Positions 26,882 to 36,348 of a stretch of 64,000 bases of DNA are shown piece after piece. The notes under the pieces were generated by a model. That model saw nothing but the letters and a program-made list of their open reading frames with translations, searched no databases and was not told the DNA's origin. The translations under genes and the position numbers were made by a program. This stretch comes from an uncultured Alphaproteobacteria bacterium (GTDB lineage: Bacteria; Pseudomonadota; Alphaproteobacteria; RF32; CAG-239): contig CALXZH010000029.1 of the NCBI GenBank assembly GCA_944393175.1, forward strand, positions 49,142-113,141. Reading direction: 5' to 3'. The first letter of the stretch is position 1. The number at the start of each line of letters is the position of its first letter.

Positions 26882-27586
26882 ATGTATAGTTTGCCTAATT
26901 TGCTTACAATTTCCAGAATCGTGGTGATTCCGGTTATTTTCTTATCAATTTATATTCATACCGCAGTATGGTCGATGTTGGCAGCGGTATTGTTTATCAT
27001 TGCCTCGATTACCGATTATTTTGACGGTTATTTGGCGCGTGCTCGTAATCAAACTTCTGCTTTCGGACGCTTGCTTGATCCTATTGCCGACAAGTTGTTG
27101 GTGGCTTCGGCTTTAATCGTGATTTTGGCCGATAATATGGTTCATCCCATAAACTTTATTCCGGTGATTGTGATTTTGTGCCGCGAAATTTTGGTCTCGG
27201 GTTTAAGAGAATTTTTGGCAGAAGTGCATGTCGGAATGCCCGTTACTCGCTTGGCTAAGTGGAAAACCGGTTTTCAGATGACGGCTTTGTCTATGATTTT
27301 GGTGGGATATATGTTCCATGACTTAGGTGTTGTGTTGTTGTGGATTGCTGCAGTTTTAACCTTTGTTACCGGTTATCAATATTTTCAAAAAAGCTTGGAT
27401 TATGTTAAGTCTATCGAAGCTGACAAAAATCCTAAGTTGGCAGAGGTAAAAGAAGCTGTTGCAGAAATTGAGGCCGTTGTTAAAAAGGCTAAAAAAGTGG
27501 TTGCTAAAACCGGCAAAAAAATCGCTAAGAAAAAAGCTGCAAAAAATATTAAGAAAACTGCCAAAGCTAAGAAAGTATCTAAGTAG
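26882..27586 (+). CDS. pgsA: CDP-diacylglycerol-glycerol-3-phosphate 3-phosphatidyltransferase with lysine-rich tail
   Basis: PgsA makes phosphatidylglycerol phosphate, the committed step to phosphatidylglycerol and cardiolipin, at the inner membrane. The CDP-alcohol phosphotransferase motif is complete (DYFDGYLARARNQTSAFG continuing RLLDPIADK, with aspartates at 45, 48, 66 and 70). About 200 residues cover the normal enzyme with several membrane helices. The last 35 or so residues are an unusual lysine/alanine tail (KKIAKKKAAKNIKKTAKAK), like a histone H1 or AlgP tail. GAGAGG lies upstream of the ATG. It sits between uvrC and an OmpR-type regulator. Confidence 0.93.
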   Translation: MYSLPNLLTISRIVVIPVIFLSIYIHTAVWSMLAAVLFIIASITDYFDGYLARARNQTSAFGRLLDPIADKLLVASALIVILADNMVHPINFIPVIVILCREILVSGLREFLAEVHVGMPVTRLAKWKTGFQMTALSMILVGYMFHDLGVVLLWIAAVLTFVTGYQYFQKSLDYVKSIEADKNPKLAEVKEAVAEIEAVVKKAKKVVAKTGKKIAKKKAAKNIKKTAKAKKVSK

Positions 27587-27615
27587 GTACAAAAATCTTA
27601 AAAACGGTTTTAATA

Positions 27616-28305
27616 ATGACAGAACGTAAAGCTCATATTTTAGTTGTTGATGATGATACTCGCCTGCGCTCGCTTTTACAGCGTTTTTTGCGGGAGAGTG
27701 ATTTCTTTGTGTCGGCCGCAAAAGATGCTGATGAAGCAAGAGAACGCTTAAAAGACTATCAATTCGATTTGTTGATTGTTGATATTATGATGCCTCATGA
27801 AACCGGCTTGGAATTTTTGCAAAAATTAAGGCAGGAAAGTTTGGTGCCGGTGATTTTGCTGACGGCCATGGGAGAAACGGCAGATAGAATCGCCGGACTT
27901 GAAATCGGTGCTGATGACTATCTGCCCAAACCTTTTGAACCAAAAGAACTGGTTTTGCGGATTAAAAATATTTTGAAACGTGCCCCTAAAGACAGCGGAA
28001 ACAAAAAACAAGTGTTGGACTTGGGGTTGTGTGTGTATGATTTGGATAAAAAAGAACTTTTAACCAAACAAAACCAAATTGTTCATATTACGCCGGTGGA
28101 GCAACTTTTGCTTTCTGTCTTGGGGGAAAAGTCAGGACAAGTCTTCTCACGCGAAAAGTTGGCAGAGATTTTGGGAGCAGGGCAGAGCCCGCGCTCGATT
28201 GATGTGCAAATTACCCGTTTGCGTAAAAAAATTGAGCAAGATTCCAAAAATCCAAGGTATTTGCAAACCGTGCGCGGAAAAGGTTATATGCTTTTATCTG
28301 ATTAA
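27616..28305 (+). CDS. OmpR-family response regulator
   Basis: This 229-residue two-component regulator has a receiver domain with acidic pocket VDDD (11-14), phospho-acceptor Asp56 in LLIVDIMMPHETG, and conserved Thr and Lys (LLTAMGE, LPKPF). A C-terminal winged helix follows (SIDVQITRLRKKIEQD, YLQTVRGKGYML). The partner is probably the histidine kinase at 28442. In alphaproteobacteria such a pair is often annotated OmpR/EnvZ, but targets cannot be read here. The start has only a weak ribosome site 29 bases after pgsA. An intervening terminator suggests that the kinase has its own promoter. Confidence 0.92.
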   Translation: MTERKAHILVVDDDTRLRSLLQRFLRESDFFVSAAKDADEARERLKDYQFDLLIVDIMMPHETGLEFLQKLRQESLVPVILLTAMGETADRIAGLEIGADDYLPKPFEPKELVLRIKNILKRAPKDSGNKKQVLDLGLCVYDLDKKELLTKQNQIVHITPVEQLLLSVLGEKSGQVFSREKLAEILGAGQSPRSIDVQITRLRKKIEQDSKNPRYLQTVRGKGYMLLSD

Positions 28306-28309
28306 ATAA

Positions 28310-28337
28310 AGCTCAGTCGTTAGGCTGAGCTTTTTTG
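28310..28337 (+). terminator. Terminator between response regulator and kinase genes
   Basis: AGCTCAG pairs with CTGAGCT across TCGTTAGG, followed by six T. It would separate or attenuate expression of the kinase gene. Confidence 0.8.
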
Positions 28338-28441
28338 TAGTACTTTGTAACTTTTCGTTTGGTGAAGTTGGATTATTTTGCTGGAATTTGGTATAAAAAG
28401 ATTCTAAACTGGCGGCAGTTATTGATTTTAGGAGTAAGTAA

Positions 28442-29803
28442 ATGCGAATTAAATTTCCTGAAAAAATTGATAACACCTTGCGTTATTTGAAATTAAAGTT
28501 TTTACCGAAAACTTTATTCTTCCGTACGATGTTATTGATTTTTATTCCATTAATTGTGGTGCAAGTCGTTTCCATTGTGGCCTTTTTTGACGGAACTTGG
28601 GGGCGCGTCGGTAAAAGATTGTCAAATAATTTGACTTCAGATATGTCTTTTGTGATGCAGCTTATTGATAAGTCTCCCGATAAATTGCAAGAAATTAAAA
28701 AAGTTACCAGCGATACTTTGGATATGAGTGTCAGCGTTTATTTAAACAAAGATAAACACCGTATTATTAACAAAGTAAGTCGTAATAATGAATTGGTAAC
28801 CGGCTTTTTGGAAAAAGAATTAAATCGTACTTTTCCGGAATATGTTACGACAATTTATATGGGTAAGGAAGGTGACAGAAATTTAACCGTTTTTGTTGAT
28901 ACTCCAAAACGTTTATTTAAATTTGAAACCTCTTCAAAAAATATTTTCTCTACCTCTATATTTGGCTTTGTTGCTTGGATGATTGGAACTTCATTATTGC
29001 TGTTTTTGGTGGCTGTGATGTTCTTACGTATTCAAGTTCGATCTATTGCTGAATTGGCGCAAGTGGCTGAGGATTTTGGTAAAGGTATTGATAATAAGGA
29101 CTTTAAGCCTTACGGCTCTTCAGAAGTCAGAAAAGCAGCACTTGCTTTTATTAAAATGAAAGAGCGTATTCAACGCCAAATCAGTGAAAGAACGCAAATG
29201 TTGGCCGGCGTTTCGCATGATTTGCGCACACCTTTAACCCGTATGAAATTGCAGGCAACTATGCTTCCTGATCCGCAAGAGCAAAAAGATTTGCTCTCAG
29301 ATATTGATGAAATGGAAAAAATGCTTGATGGTTATTTATCCTTTGTCAGCGGTGAGGGTGGTGAAAAAGCAACTTTTGTGGATATGAATGAACTGATTAT
29401 GAGCGTATTAAACAAATTCCGTAATCAAAACGCTATGATTAGATATAAAACCAATGACCAAGTTAGTGCTATTCAAGGTCGTGAGCAAGCTCTAAAACGC
29501 GCATTGACCAATATTATAGGTAATGCCTTTAAATATGGTAAAACTGTTTCGGTTGATTTGGAAAGCAATAACCGCAAAATGGAAATTGTGGTTGACGATG
29601 ATGGTCCGGGAATCCCTAAAGAAAAACGGGAAGATGTGTTCAAAGCATTTTATCGCTTGGATGAATCACGGAATAAAGAGACCGGAGGTGTCGGTTTAGG
29701 GCTTTCTATTGCCAAAGATGTGATAACTTCTCATGGAGGTACAATTGAACTCCAGGATAGTCCGATGGGAGGCTTGAGGGTTCTCATTTCTATTCCCTTA
29801 TAG
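28442..29803 (+). CDS. EnvZ-like sensor histidine kinase
   Basis: This inner-membrane kinase has 453 residues. The N-terminal helix (FRTMLLIFIPLIVVQVVSIV), a periplasmic domain of about 120 residues, and a second helix (FGFVAWMIGTSLLLFLVAVMF) lead to a HAMP linker. The H-box is VSHDLRTPLTRMKL with His259. The ATPase core has NIIGNAFKYG, DDDGPGIP and GGVGLGLSIAKDV. This is the domain order of EnvZ, and the cytoplasmic half is the region most like that family. GGAG lies upstream of the ATG. Its partner is presumably the regulator immediately upstream. The stimulus is unknown. Confidence 0.92.
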   Translation: MRIKFPEKIDNTLRYLKLKFLPKTLFFRTMLLIFIPLIVVQVVSIVAFFDGTWGRVGKRLSNNLTSDMSFVMQLIDKSPDKLQEIKKVTSDTLDMSVSVYLNKDKHRIINKVSRNNELVTGFLEKELNRTFPEYVTTIYMGKEGDRNLTVFVDTPKRLFKFETSSKNIFSTSIFGFVAWMIGTSLLLFLVAVMFLRIQVRSIAELAQVAEDFGKGIDNKDFKPYGSSEVRKAALAFIKMKERIQRQISERTQMLAGVSHDLRTPLTRMKLQATMLPDPQEQKDLLSDIDEMEKMLDGYLSFVSGEGGEKATFVDMNELIMSVLNKFRNQNAMIRYKTNDQVSAIQGREQALKRALTNIIGNAFKYGKTVSVDLESNNRKMEIVVDDDGPGIPKEKREDVFKAFYRLDESRNKETGGVGLGLSIAKDVITSHGGTIELQDSPMGGLRVLISIPL

Positions 29804-29871
29804 CACGCAAATTCGTAAATTTATGGCCTGGTTGGGCTGAGGTTGAAGCCGGAATTTGCGAGCTATCAAAA

Positions 29872-29909
29872 CCAAAAGGAGCACCAAAAAATTTTTGGTG
29901 CTCTTTTTG
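29872..29909 (+). terminator. Terminator of the kinase gene
   Basis: A near-perfect palindrome, GAGCACCAAAAA with TTTTTGGTGCTC, is followed by a T run. Confidence 0.9.
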
Positions 29910-29978
29910 GTTGTTAAAATGATGTTAACTGAATCGGTTTATTATACTTTTAGGTTAAAGTTTAAAAAGGTATATGAA

Positions 29979-32336
29979 ATGGTGGATGAAACAAATTCTC
30001 AAGCAACAAATTCAAACGTACAAACCGCTGATGACGGTTATGAGTATGAATATATTGAATTGGCAGAAGGCGAAGAATTACCCGAAGATGCTGAATATGA
30101 GTATGAATATGTTGAAGTACCGATTGAAGATGATGCTCAAACAGTTGAAAATGGAGGAAATATTGCTTCTGCTCAGGGAGAATTTGTGTCGGCACAAACA
30201 GCGGAAGATGTTTCAGATACGACAACGGATATTCCAGAGTTTTTGAAAGAACCACAGGATAATCTTCAAGGACATGTGGTTTATGAACCGGAAGGAGATG
30301 TATCTGTTTCAGCTCAAGAAATCGTGGAAGAACCTCATTTTGAGGTTAATCAACCGGTTGACGATGCAAAATATTTTGAAAATGGTGTTTCTGATGAGAG
30401 TGAGGTTTCATACGAACCGCAGAAAAATGATGATGCAAAAATACCTGACTTTTTAAGTGATGCTGATGATAAAATCAGTTTAGATGACATTTTAGATGAT
30501 GATTCTCCTTTGCAAAATGCTAATCAAATTGTTGAAAATGGTATATCAGATGATGAATTTGAAAAAGAATTGTTTGGAACGCCAGAACCTGATTTGCATC
30601 TGGATGATGTTGATGATTTGAAGATGGGGGATAGTCTGGCTGAGCAAAATAATGTTGCTTTAGGTGAAAATGTACAAGAAAATTATGCAATGGAATCTGA
30701 AAATGTAAGCGGCGGAGCTGATGGTGCGCAGATTTCAGCTGTAGAAAACTCGGAGCCGGAAGTTGCTCCAGAGCTGGTGGCAGAAGAGGCTGCTCCAATG
30801 CCGGAGCCGGAAGTTGTGCCGGAACCTGTAGCAGAAGCAGTTGCGCCAATGCCAGAGCCGGAAGTTGTGCCAGAACCTGTGGCTGTAGCAGTTGCCTCGA
30901 TGCCGGAGCCGGAAGTCGTGCCGGAAACTGTAGCAGAAGCCGTTGCCCCGATGCCGGAGCCGGAAGTTGTGCCGGAACCTGTAGTAGAAGCTGTTGCTCC
31001 AATGCCGGAGCCGGAAGTTGTGCCAGAACCTGTAGCAGAAGCCGTTGCTCCAATGCCGGAGCCGGAAGTCGCTCCAGAGCCTGTAGTAGAAGCCGTTGCC
31101 CCGATGACGGAGCCGGAAGTTGTGCCGGAACCTGTAGCAGAAGCCGTTGCTCCGATGGCAGAGCCGGAAGTCGCTCCAGAGCCTGTAGCAGAAGTTAGGG
31201 AAGAACAGGTGGCAGTTCGAGAAGAAATATTACCTCAAGAAAAAGTTTTGCCCGAAAGTCAGGATTATCAAGCTCCTCAAACGGATAGTTCTGTTGAAGT
31301 ATCTGAACCTAGAGATGAGCAAGTAAGTGTGTCCGGCTTAGTCGAAGAAAACGTCCCGATAATTGCAGCCCCGATGACTGCGGTTCAATCTGATGTGAAA
31401 ACTTCGGAACAATCTTTTCAATCTATTGATGAACAGCCGGTTCAAGTATCTTTATATGATATGAGTGATGAAGATTGTGTCTCGCTGTGCAGTGTGGCTT
31501 TTCCGTTTAATAAAAATTCGGGTTTCAGAGGTTTTCAAGCAGATGAAAAAGTCTATAATTTGGTAATAGAAGATATAGATATTAATCAACACGAAGAAAA
31601 TGACTGGAGTTTGATTATTTTTGATGATTATCGGGTTCGATTAAATCCAAATGAAAAAGAGCTAATCTTGCCTAAAGGAGATAATACGGTTCGTTATGCT
31701 AAAATTATGAAATCAGGTAAAACAAAGTTAGAGCTCTTTAATGAAGAAAAATATAATTTTATGGCTCCGACTGAGGAATTTGTTAAAATCAGAGGACATT
31801 ATATTTACGGAAATATTGCTAATAATTCCAAACTCATAGTCAAAGATTTTGTGAATATTTCTTTAGCGGATAAACTTGGAAAACAAATTACCTTCAATAA
31901 GCCGGTTTCAGGTTTGTTGACCGGTCCAAGGTCTGCAAAACTTTATTTCAGCGATGTTCGTTCCGTTATCGTGCCAAATGTAAAACAGCTTCATAAAGAT
32001 GAGGAAAGAGAACGTTCAAAAGCGGCCAGATGGTATAGCGGAAGCTCTGATGATAAGTGTTTTGAATTTGATGCGAAATCTCAAATTTCTGAGTTTAACG
32101 GTACGGATGAATGTAAAATTATTCACGTTAATGTTGGTATCTCTCACTATGGCTGGAATATTACCTTTGATAACGGGTTGTTTATGAGTTTTCGTGATTT
32201 GCTTGAATATCAAACACGCTATGGTCAATTGCCCGATAGTTCCGGTGTGATTACTCACGGACAGCAAACTCTTAAATTTACTAATGTTGAAAAAATTGTC
32301 ATTTATGAGGCTGCTCAATATTTTACTTACGGATAA
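29979..32336 (+). CDS. Acidic cytoplasmic protein with nine PEPEVVPEPVAEAVAPM-type repeats
   Basis: I chose the ATG at 29979 (AAGG seven bases upstream), because the upstream open frame crosses the preceding terminator. The product has 785 residues. The first 250 are strongly acidic, with tandem EYEYIELAEGEEL / EYEYVEVPIEDD elements. Residues about 258-410 are nine copies of a 17-residue Pro/Glu/Val/Ala repeat. The last 300 residues form a distinct domain (SLYDMSDEDCVSLCSVAFPF onward) ending in FRDLLEYQTRYGQLP and KIVIYEAAQYFTYG. No signal peptide is visible. I recognise no family; the layout suggests an extended spacer joining a terminal domain to an acidic head. Confidence 0.75.
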   Translation: MVDETNSQATNSNVQTADDGYEYEYIELAEGEELPEDAEYEYEYVEVPIEDDAQTVENGGNIASAQGEFVSAQTAEDVSDTTTDIPEFLKEPQDNLQGHVVYEPEGDVSVSAQEIVEEPHFEVNQPVDDAKYFENGVSDESEVSYEPQKNDDAKIPDFLSDADDKISLDDILDDDSPLQNANQIVENGISDDEFEKELFGTPEPDLHLDDVDDLKMGDSLAEQNNVALGENVQENYAMESENVSGGADGAQISAVENSEPEVAPELVAEEAAPMPEPEVVPEPVAEAVAPMPEPEVVPEPVAVAVASMPEPEVVPETVAEAVAPMPEPEVVPEPVVEAVAPMPEPEVVPEPVAEAVAPMPEPEVAPEPVVEAVAPMTEPEVVPEPVAEAVAPMAEPEVAPEPVAEVREEQVAVREEILPQEKVLPESQDYQAPQTDSSVEVSEPRDEQVSVSGLVEENVPIIAAPMTAVQSDVKTSEQSFQSIDEQPVQVSLYDMSDEDCVSLCSVAFPFNKNSGFRGFQADEKVYNLVIEDIDINQHEENDWSLIIFDDYRVRLNPNEKELILPKGDNTVRYAKIMKSGKTKLELFNEEKYNFMAPTEEFVKIRGHYIYGNIANNSKLIVKDFVNISLADKLGKQITFNKPVSGLLTGPRSAKLYFSDVRSVIVPNVKQLHKDEERERSKAARWYSGSSDDKCFEFDAKSQISEFNGTDECKIIHVNVGISHYGWNITFDNGLFMSFRDLLEYQTRYGQLPDSSGVITHGQQTLKFTNVEKIVIYEAAQYFTYG
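30751..31200 (+). repeat. 51-bp tandem coding repeat, about nine copies
   Basis: Nine diverged copies of a 51-base unit encode variants of PEPEVVPEPVAEAVAPM. Most differences are single substitutions (VAE/VVE, VVP/VAP), with no frameshift, so the array can grow or shrink in frame. Confidence 0.9.
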
Positions 32337-32340
32337 TAAT

Positions 32341-32366
32341 AAACCCCGCTTGGCGGGGTTTATTAT
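32341..32366. terminator. Bidirectional terminator between convergent genes
   Basis: AAACCCCGC pairs with GCGGGGTTT across TTG. A/T-rich flanks lie on both sides, shared by the repeat-protein gene and the lipoprotein gene. Confidence 0.75.
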
Positions 32367-33205
32367 TACTTATGTAATGGGAAAATTTGAACACCTTGGT
32401 TTGTGGAAATTTCTTCAGTAACGCTTTCTGTTACGGTTGTTCCTTTAAGGATGGAACTTACTTGCTTTCCGGAATTCTTGGGTTGCATTAATTCCGGTGA
32501 CAGCGGATAAGCATCTTTGGGTAAACGTAATAACATATAGCCTGAACCGCCACCATAGGCCGGTCCCGAAAAGCCGATTGAATAGTAACCGCCGATAAAT
32601 CCAAAGTCTAAATCAATATAATCAATGGTGAATAAAGTTTTGATTGAGGTCTGCCCAATCGTGGTCATTTTGCAGGTATAACCGGCATCTTCCAAAATGA
32701 TGTTATTGACGTTTTTGACATACATTATACTTTTAGCCGGCGTGCAATCGGGTGTTTGGCCATTGTAGGTTACATTATAGTTGAGAATAAGATTGAGTTT
32801 GGCATTGCCCTTGCCTACCGAAACATCGGTAATTTTAACCGAATCTATATAAGCGTAAGCCGGAGTAATACCTACCGTAATCGGCATTGTAATAAAAGAC
32901 TCGGTACAAGTATGACTACCCGGGTTGGCGGCGCAAACCAGAGCTGTTTTGTGATTGTTATTGTCAAATAAATGTAAAAGACTGTTGTAGATGTATTCAC
33001 GCGACATTGATAATTTGGCGGCAGCACATTGTTTGCTACGGCAGACTACAACCGAATTTGGCATTTGTAACTGTCCGTCAAATGCCGGACCGTTATAGCT
33101 GAGTGAGGGATTGCCTAAAAAACGAAAAGTATCCTGAAATGAGCAACCCGCAATCAAGAATGCACTAACGCACGAAAGAGCTATAGTATTTTTTAATTTA
33201 AACAC
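32366..33205 (-). CDS. Predicted lipoprotein of unknown function
   Basis: This 279-residue protein has a classical lipoprotein signal ending LIAGC (Cys21). The mature part carries several cysteines in pairs (VVCRSKQCAAAK, ALVCAANPGSHTCTES, TPDCTPAKS, AGYTCKM), consistent with periplasmic disulfides, and beta-rich segments such as LNLILNYNVTYNGQ. A glycine-rich patch (SGPAYGGGSGY) is near the end. No known family was recognised. It converges with the repeat-protein gene at a shared terminator. Confidence 0.75.
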   Translation of the reverse strand: MFKLKNTIALSCVSAFLIAGCSFQDTFRFLGNPSLSYNGPAFDGQLQMPNSVVVCRSKQCAAAKLSMSREYIYNSLLHLFDNNNHKTALVCAANPGSHTCTESFITMPITVGITPAYAYIDSVKITDVSVGKGNAKLNLILNYNVTYNGQTPDCTPAKSIMYVKNVNNIILEDAGYTCKMTTIGQTSIKTLFTIDYIDLDFGFIGGYYSIGFSGPAYGGGSGYMLLRLPKDAYPLSPELMQPKNSGKQVSSILKGTTVTESVTEEISTNQGVQIFPLHK

Positions 33206-33343
33206 GATGCTAAACCTTATTTGACTTTTATTAATTTACTCGTATCATAAGACAAACTTTATAAAACAACAAAGTTTTTTTTCAGGTTATTCAGCGGATT
33301 TTATTATTTAGACTCGGCTTTATACGTTATTTTGGAGCATAAT

Positions 33344-33802
33344 ATGAAACTTCTATACTTTGTGATGATGTTGCTTGTTGCCTTCGGTGCTGCTGCTAAA
33401 GAGCTAAAAGTGACAGACGGCGATAGTTTGGTCATCAATAACAGAAGAATTCGACTGCAAGGAATTGATGCTCCCGAATATCATCAAACCTGCGGGGATG
33501 CAAAAGGATTTGATTATCCTTGCGGGCAAAAAGCTCTTGAATTTATGCAGCATTTGGTGTCACATAAGAAAGTGTCTTGTAAAAAAATAGCTAAGGATAT
33601 TTACAAAAGAGATTTATCTGAGTGCTATGCCGATGGCAAAAATATAAATCTGCAAATGCTGGAAGCTGGTTGGGCGGTGGTGTATCGTTCGGATAACAAA
33701 GATTATCTTGAGGCTCAGGCCAAGGCAAAAAAAGCAAAAATCGGCCTGTGGCAGGGTAAATTTATGAAACCCGAACTCTATAGAATTTTGATGAAACCCT
33801 AA
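33344..33802 (+). CDS. Secreted thermonuclease-family (SNase) nuclease
   Basis: This 152-residue protein has a signal peptide of about 18 residues (YFVMMLLVAFGAAA) and an SNase-like OB fold. Family features are KVTDGDSLVINNRRIRLQGIDAPE (substrate/calcium residues), GQKALEFM, the catalytic-arginine region KRDLSECYADGKNINLQMLEAGWA, and AKAKKAKIGLWQ. Such proteins usually act as periplasmic or secreted Ca2+-dependent nucleases. I chose the ATG at 33344, eight bases after GGAG. It is divergent from the lipoprotein gene. Confidence 0.87.
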   Translation: MKLLYFVMMLLVAFGAAAKELKVTDGDSLVINNRRIRLQGIDAPEYHQTCGDAKGFDYPCGQKALEFMQHLVSHKKVSCKKIAKDIYKRDLSECYADGKNINLQMLEAGWAVVYRSDNKDYLEAQAKAKKAKIGLWQGKFMKPELYRILMKP

Positions 33803-33838
33803 AATCAGCCTAAAAGTGGATTTTTCAGCAGATTCTTG

Positions 33839-33866
33839 TTGACAGCGACGAAAAGTTATGTATAGT
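33839..33866 (+). promoter_or_regulatory. Promoter of the rplU-rpmA-obgE run
   Basis: TTGACA (33839-33844) is separated by 16 bases from TATAGT (33861-33866), about 45 bases before the rplU start. Confidence 0.65.
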
Positions 33867-33915
33867 GCAAAGCAACGTTTTATGTTTAAAATAACGAAAA
33901 TTTAGGTGAATAAAA

Positions 33916-34218
33916 ATGTACGCAGTAATTAAAACAGGCGGAAAACAGTATAAAGTTTCAACAGGTGATGTTGTTAAACTTGAAAAACTCGCCGCCGAAG
34001 AAGGTAAAGAAGTCGTTTTTAACGAAGTTTTGGCTCTTGATGATGTTATCGGTACTCCTTTGGTTGCCGGTGCCAGCGTTAAAGCTCAAGTTTTAAAACA
34101 AACCAGAGATGATAAAATTATCGTTTTCAAAAAGAAAAGAAGACAAAATTATCGTCGTAAAAACGGTCACAGACAAAGTATCACTTTGGTTAAAATTACC
34201 GATATTCTTGGTAAATAG
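33916..34218 (+). CDS. rplU: Ribosomal protein bL21
   Basis: This 100-residue large-subunit protein begins [25 protein letters not shown] and ends [13 protein letters not shown], matching bL21 throughout. [16 protein letters not shown] is its rRNA-binding stretch. It starts a run with rpmA and obgE, an order conserved in most bacteria, and a promoter lies just upstream. Confidence 0.98.
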   Translation: MYAVIKTGGKQYKVSTGDVVKLEKLAAEEGKEVVFNEVLALDDVIGTPLVAGASVKAQVLKQTRDDKIIVFKKKRRQNYRRKNGHRQSITLVKITDILGK

Positions 34219-34242
34219 TTTTTGGTTTTAGGAGATTAAATT

Positions 34243-34497
34243 ATGGCACATAAGAAGTCAGGCGGTAGCTCTAGCAACGGACGCGATTCCGAAGGACGCC
34301 GTTTAGGTTTGAAAAAAAGCGGTGGTCAAGCCGTTATTCCCGGTAACATTATTGTTCGTCAACGCGGTACAAAATATCATCCGGGTGAAAATGTCGGCTT
34401 GGGTAAAGATCATACAATCTTTGCTACTGCTGAAGGTAAAGTTGAATTCAGTAAAAAAGCCGGTGATAAAACAGTCGTTTCTGTTGTTACCGAGTAA
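34243..34497 (+). CDS. rpmA: Ribosomal protein bL27
   Basis: This 84-residue protein begins [20 protein letters not shown]. The N-terminal tail reaches the peptidyl-transferase centre. It continues with [23 protein letters not shown], typical of bL27. It starts at the mature AHKK end, so no protease-cleaved extension of the Firmicute type is present. AGGAG precedes the ATG. Confidence 0.98.
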   Translation: MAHKKSGGSSSNGRDSEGRRLGLKKSGGQAVIPGNIIVRQRGTKYHPGENVGLGKDHTIFATAEGKVEFSKKAGDKTVVSVVTE

Positions 34498-34592
34498 TTG
34501 CTGAAAATATGTTATCGGTGGAGGGGGTGTCTTATCATCCCCTTTACTTTTCTTGAAATGTTGTTATCTTAATATTTCTCATGAATTGTTAA

Positions 34593-35663
<1,071 letters not shown>

Positions 35664-35693
35664 GAGATAACTATTTTTTTAAGGAGTGAAGAC

Positions 35694-36065
35694 GTGGCAA
35701 AAGCAGCTGCAAAACAAACCGAAGTAAAAGACGAAGATAAAGTTTTGGAAATTATTGAAAAAACTTTGGAAGATAATAAAGCTGAAGATGTGGTAGTGAT
35801 TGACCTGAAGGGCAAAACCTCAATTGCTAATCAAATGGTGGTTGCCAGCGGTACCTCACAACGCCATGTAGCGGCTTTGGCTGAAAAAGTACAAGAAAAT
35901 TTGAAAGCTGCGGGGTTTCCTTCAACGTCCGAAGGCGAAGAAAAAGCCGATTGGGTGTTGATTGATGCGTTTGATGTGATTGTTCATATCTTTAAGCCGG
36001 AGGTCAGAGCTTTTTATAGTTTGGAAAAAATGTGGTCGGCGCTTAAGCCTCGTTCCGGTGAATAA
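35694..36065 (+). CDS. rsfS: Ribosome silencing factor RsfS
   Basis: RsfS binds uL14 and blocks subunit joining during starvation. The 123 residues include VVVIDLKGKTSIANQMVVAS (family form D.. ..S..aD..V.asGtS), RHVAALAEKVQENLK, WVLIDAFDVIVHIF and FYSLEKMW, all typical. The start is GTG with AAGGAG seven bases upstream. It follows obgE by 30 bases; the usual intervening nadD (and often proB/proA) is absent. A terminator follows. Confidence 0.95.
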   Translation: MAKAAAKQTEVKDEDKVLEIIEKTLEDNKAEDVVVIDLKGKTSIANQMVVASGTSQRHVAALAEKVQENLKAAGFPSTSEGEEKADWVLIDAFDVIVHIFKPEVRAFYSLEKMWSALKPRSGE

Positions 36066-36077
36066 TAGAAAAGCAAA

Positions 36078-36108
36078 AGAGCATTGATAAAATTCAATGC
36101 TCTTTTTT
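36078..36108 (+). terminator. Terminator of the rplU-rsfS run
   Basis: AGAGCATTGA pairs exactly with TCAATGCTCT across TAAAAT, followed by T6. Confidence 0.9.
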
Positions 36109-36151
36109 AGGCAAAAAAAAAGAGCCATTAAATATATATTAAACAATATTA

Positions 36152-36157
36152 TATAAT
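36152..36157 (+). promoter_or_regulatory. Possible -10 element for the flagellin leader
   Basis: TATAAT at 36152-36157 is a consensus -10, although no good -35 lies 16-18 bases upstream. Transcription from about 36164 would give a leader of about 185 nt that contains the structured element at 36193-36298. Confidence 0.4.
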
Positions 36158-36192
36158 CTAAAATAGAAATTGTAGTTTTTAGTAAAAGAAAA

Positions 36193-36298
36193 GGCACAAC
36201 AAGAAATGTTGTTTCAAGAATTGAAACATAGCCCTGTGAAGGGGATTTTATGCTTTTCGCTCAATAGAACGGAAAGTTTTGTTGTGTTTAAAAGTGCC
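36193..36298 (+). promoter_or_regulatory. Structured flagellin mRNA leader (multi-branch RNA element)
   Basis: An outer helix (CACAACAA 36195-36202 with TTGTTGTG 36279-36286, or GGCAC 36193-36197 with GTGCC 36294-36298) encloses three hairpins: GTTTC/GAAAC (36211-36227), CCCT-GTGA-AGGG with a GNRA-type tetraloop (36232-36243), and CTTTTCG/CGGAAAG (36253-36276). The overall form resembles a riboswitch or protein-binding leader. In some alphaproteobacteria FlbT binds flagellin leaders, but no known motif was recognised here. Confidence 0.55.
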
Positions 36299-36331
36299 TT
36301 TAATTATTATCAACGTGCCTTAAATTATTAT
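36294..36331 (+). repeat. 17-bp direct repeat, 21-bp period, in the flagellin leader
   Basis: GTGCCTTTAATTATTAT (36294-36310) and GTGCCTTAAATTATTAT (36315-36331) differ at one base. Each begins with GTGCC, which can pair with GGCAC at 36193. Confidence 0.85.
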
Positions 36332-36348
36332 GTTTTGCGAGGTGTAAG

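Noticed and set aside
30520..31053. Antisense open frame rich in Leu, Gln, Pro and Ala
   Set aside because: Produced by the 51-bp repeat read on the other strand.
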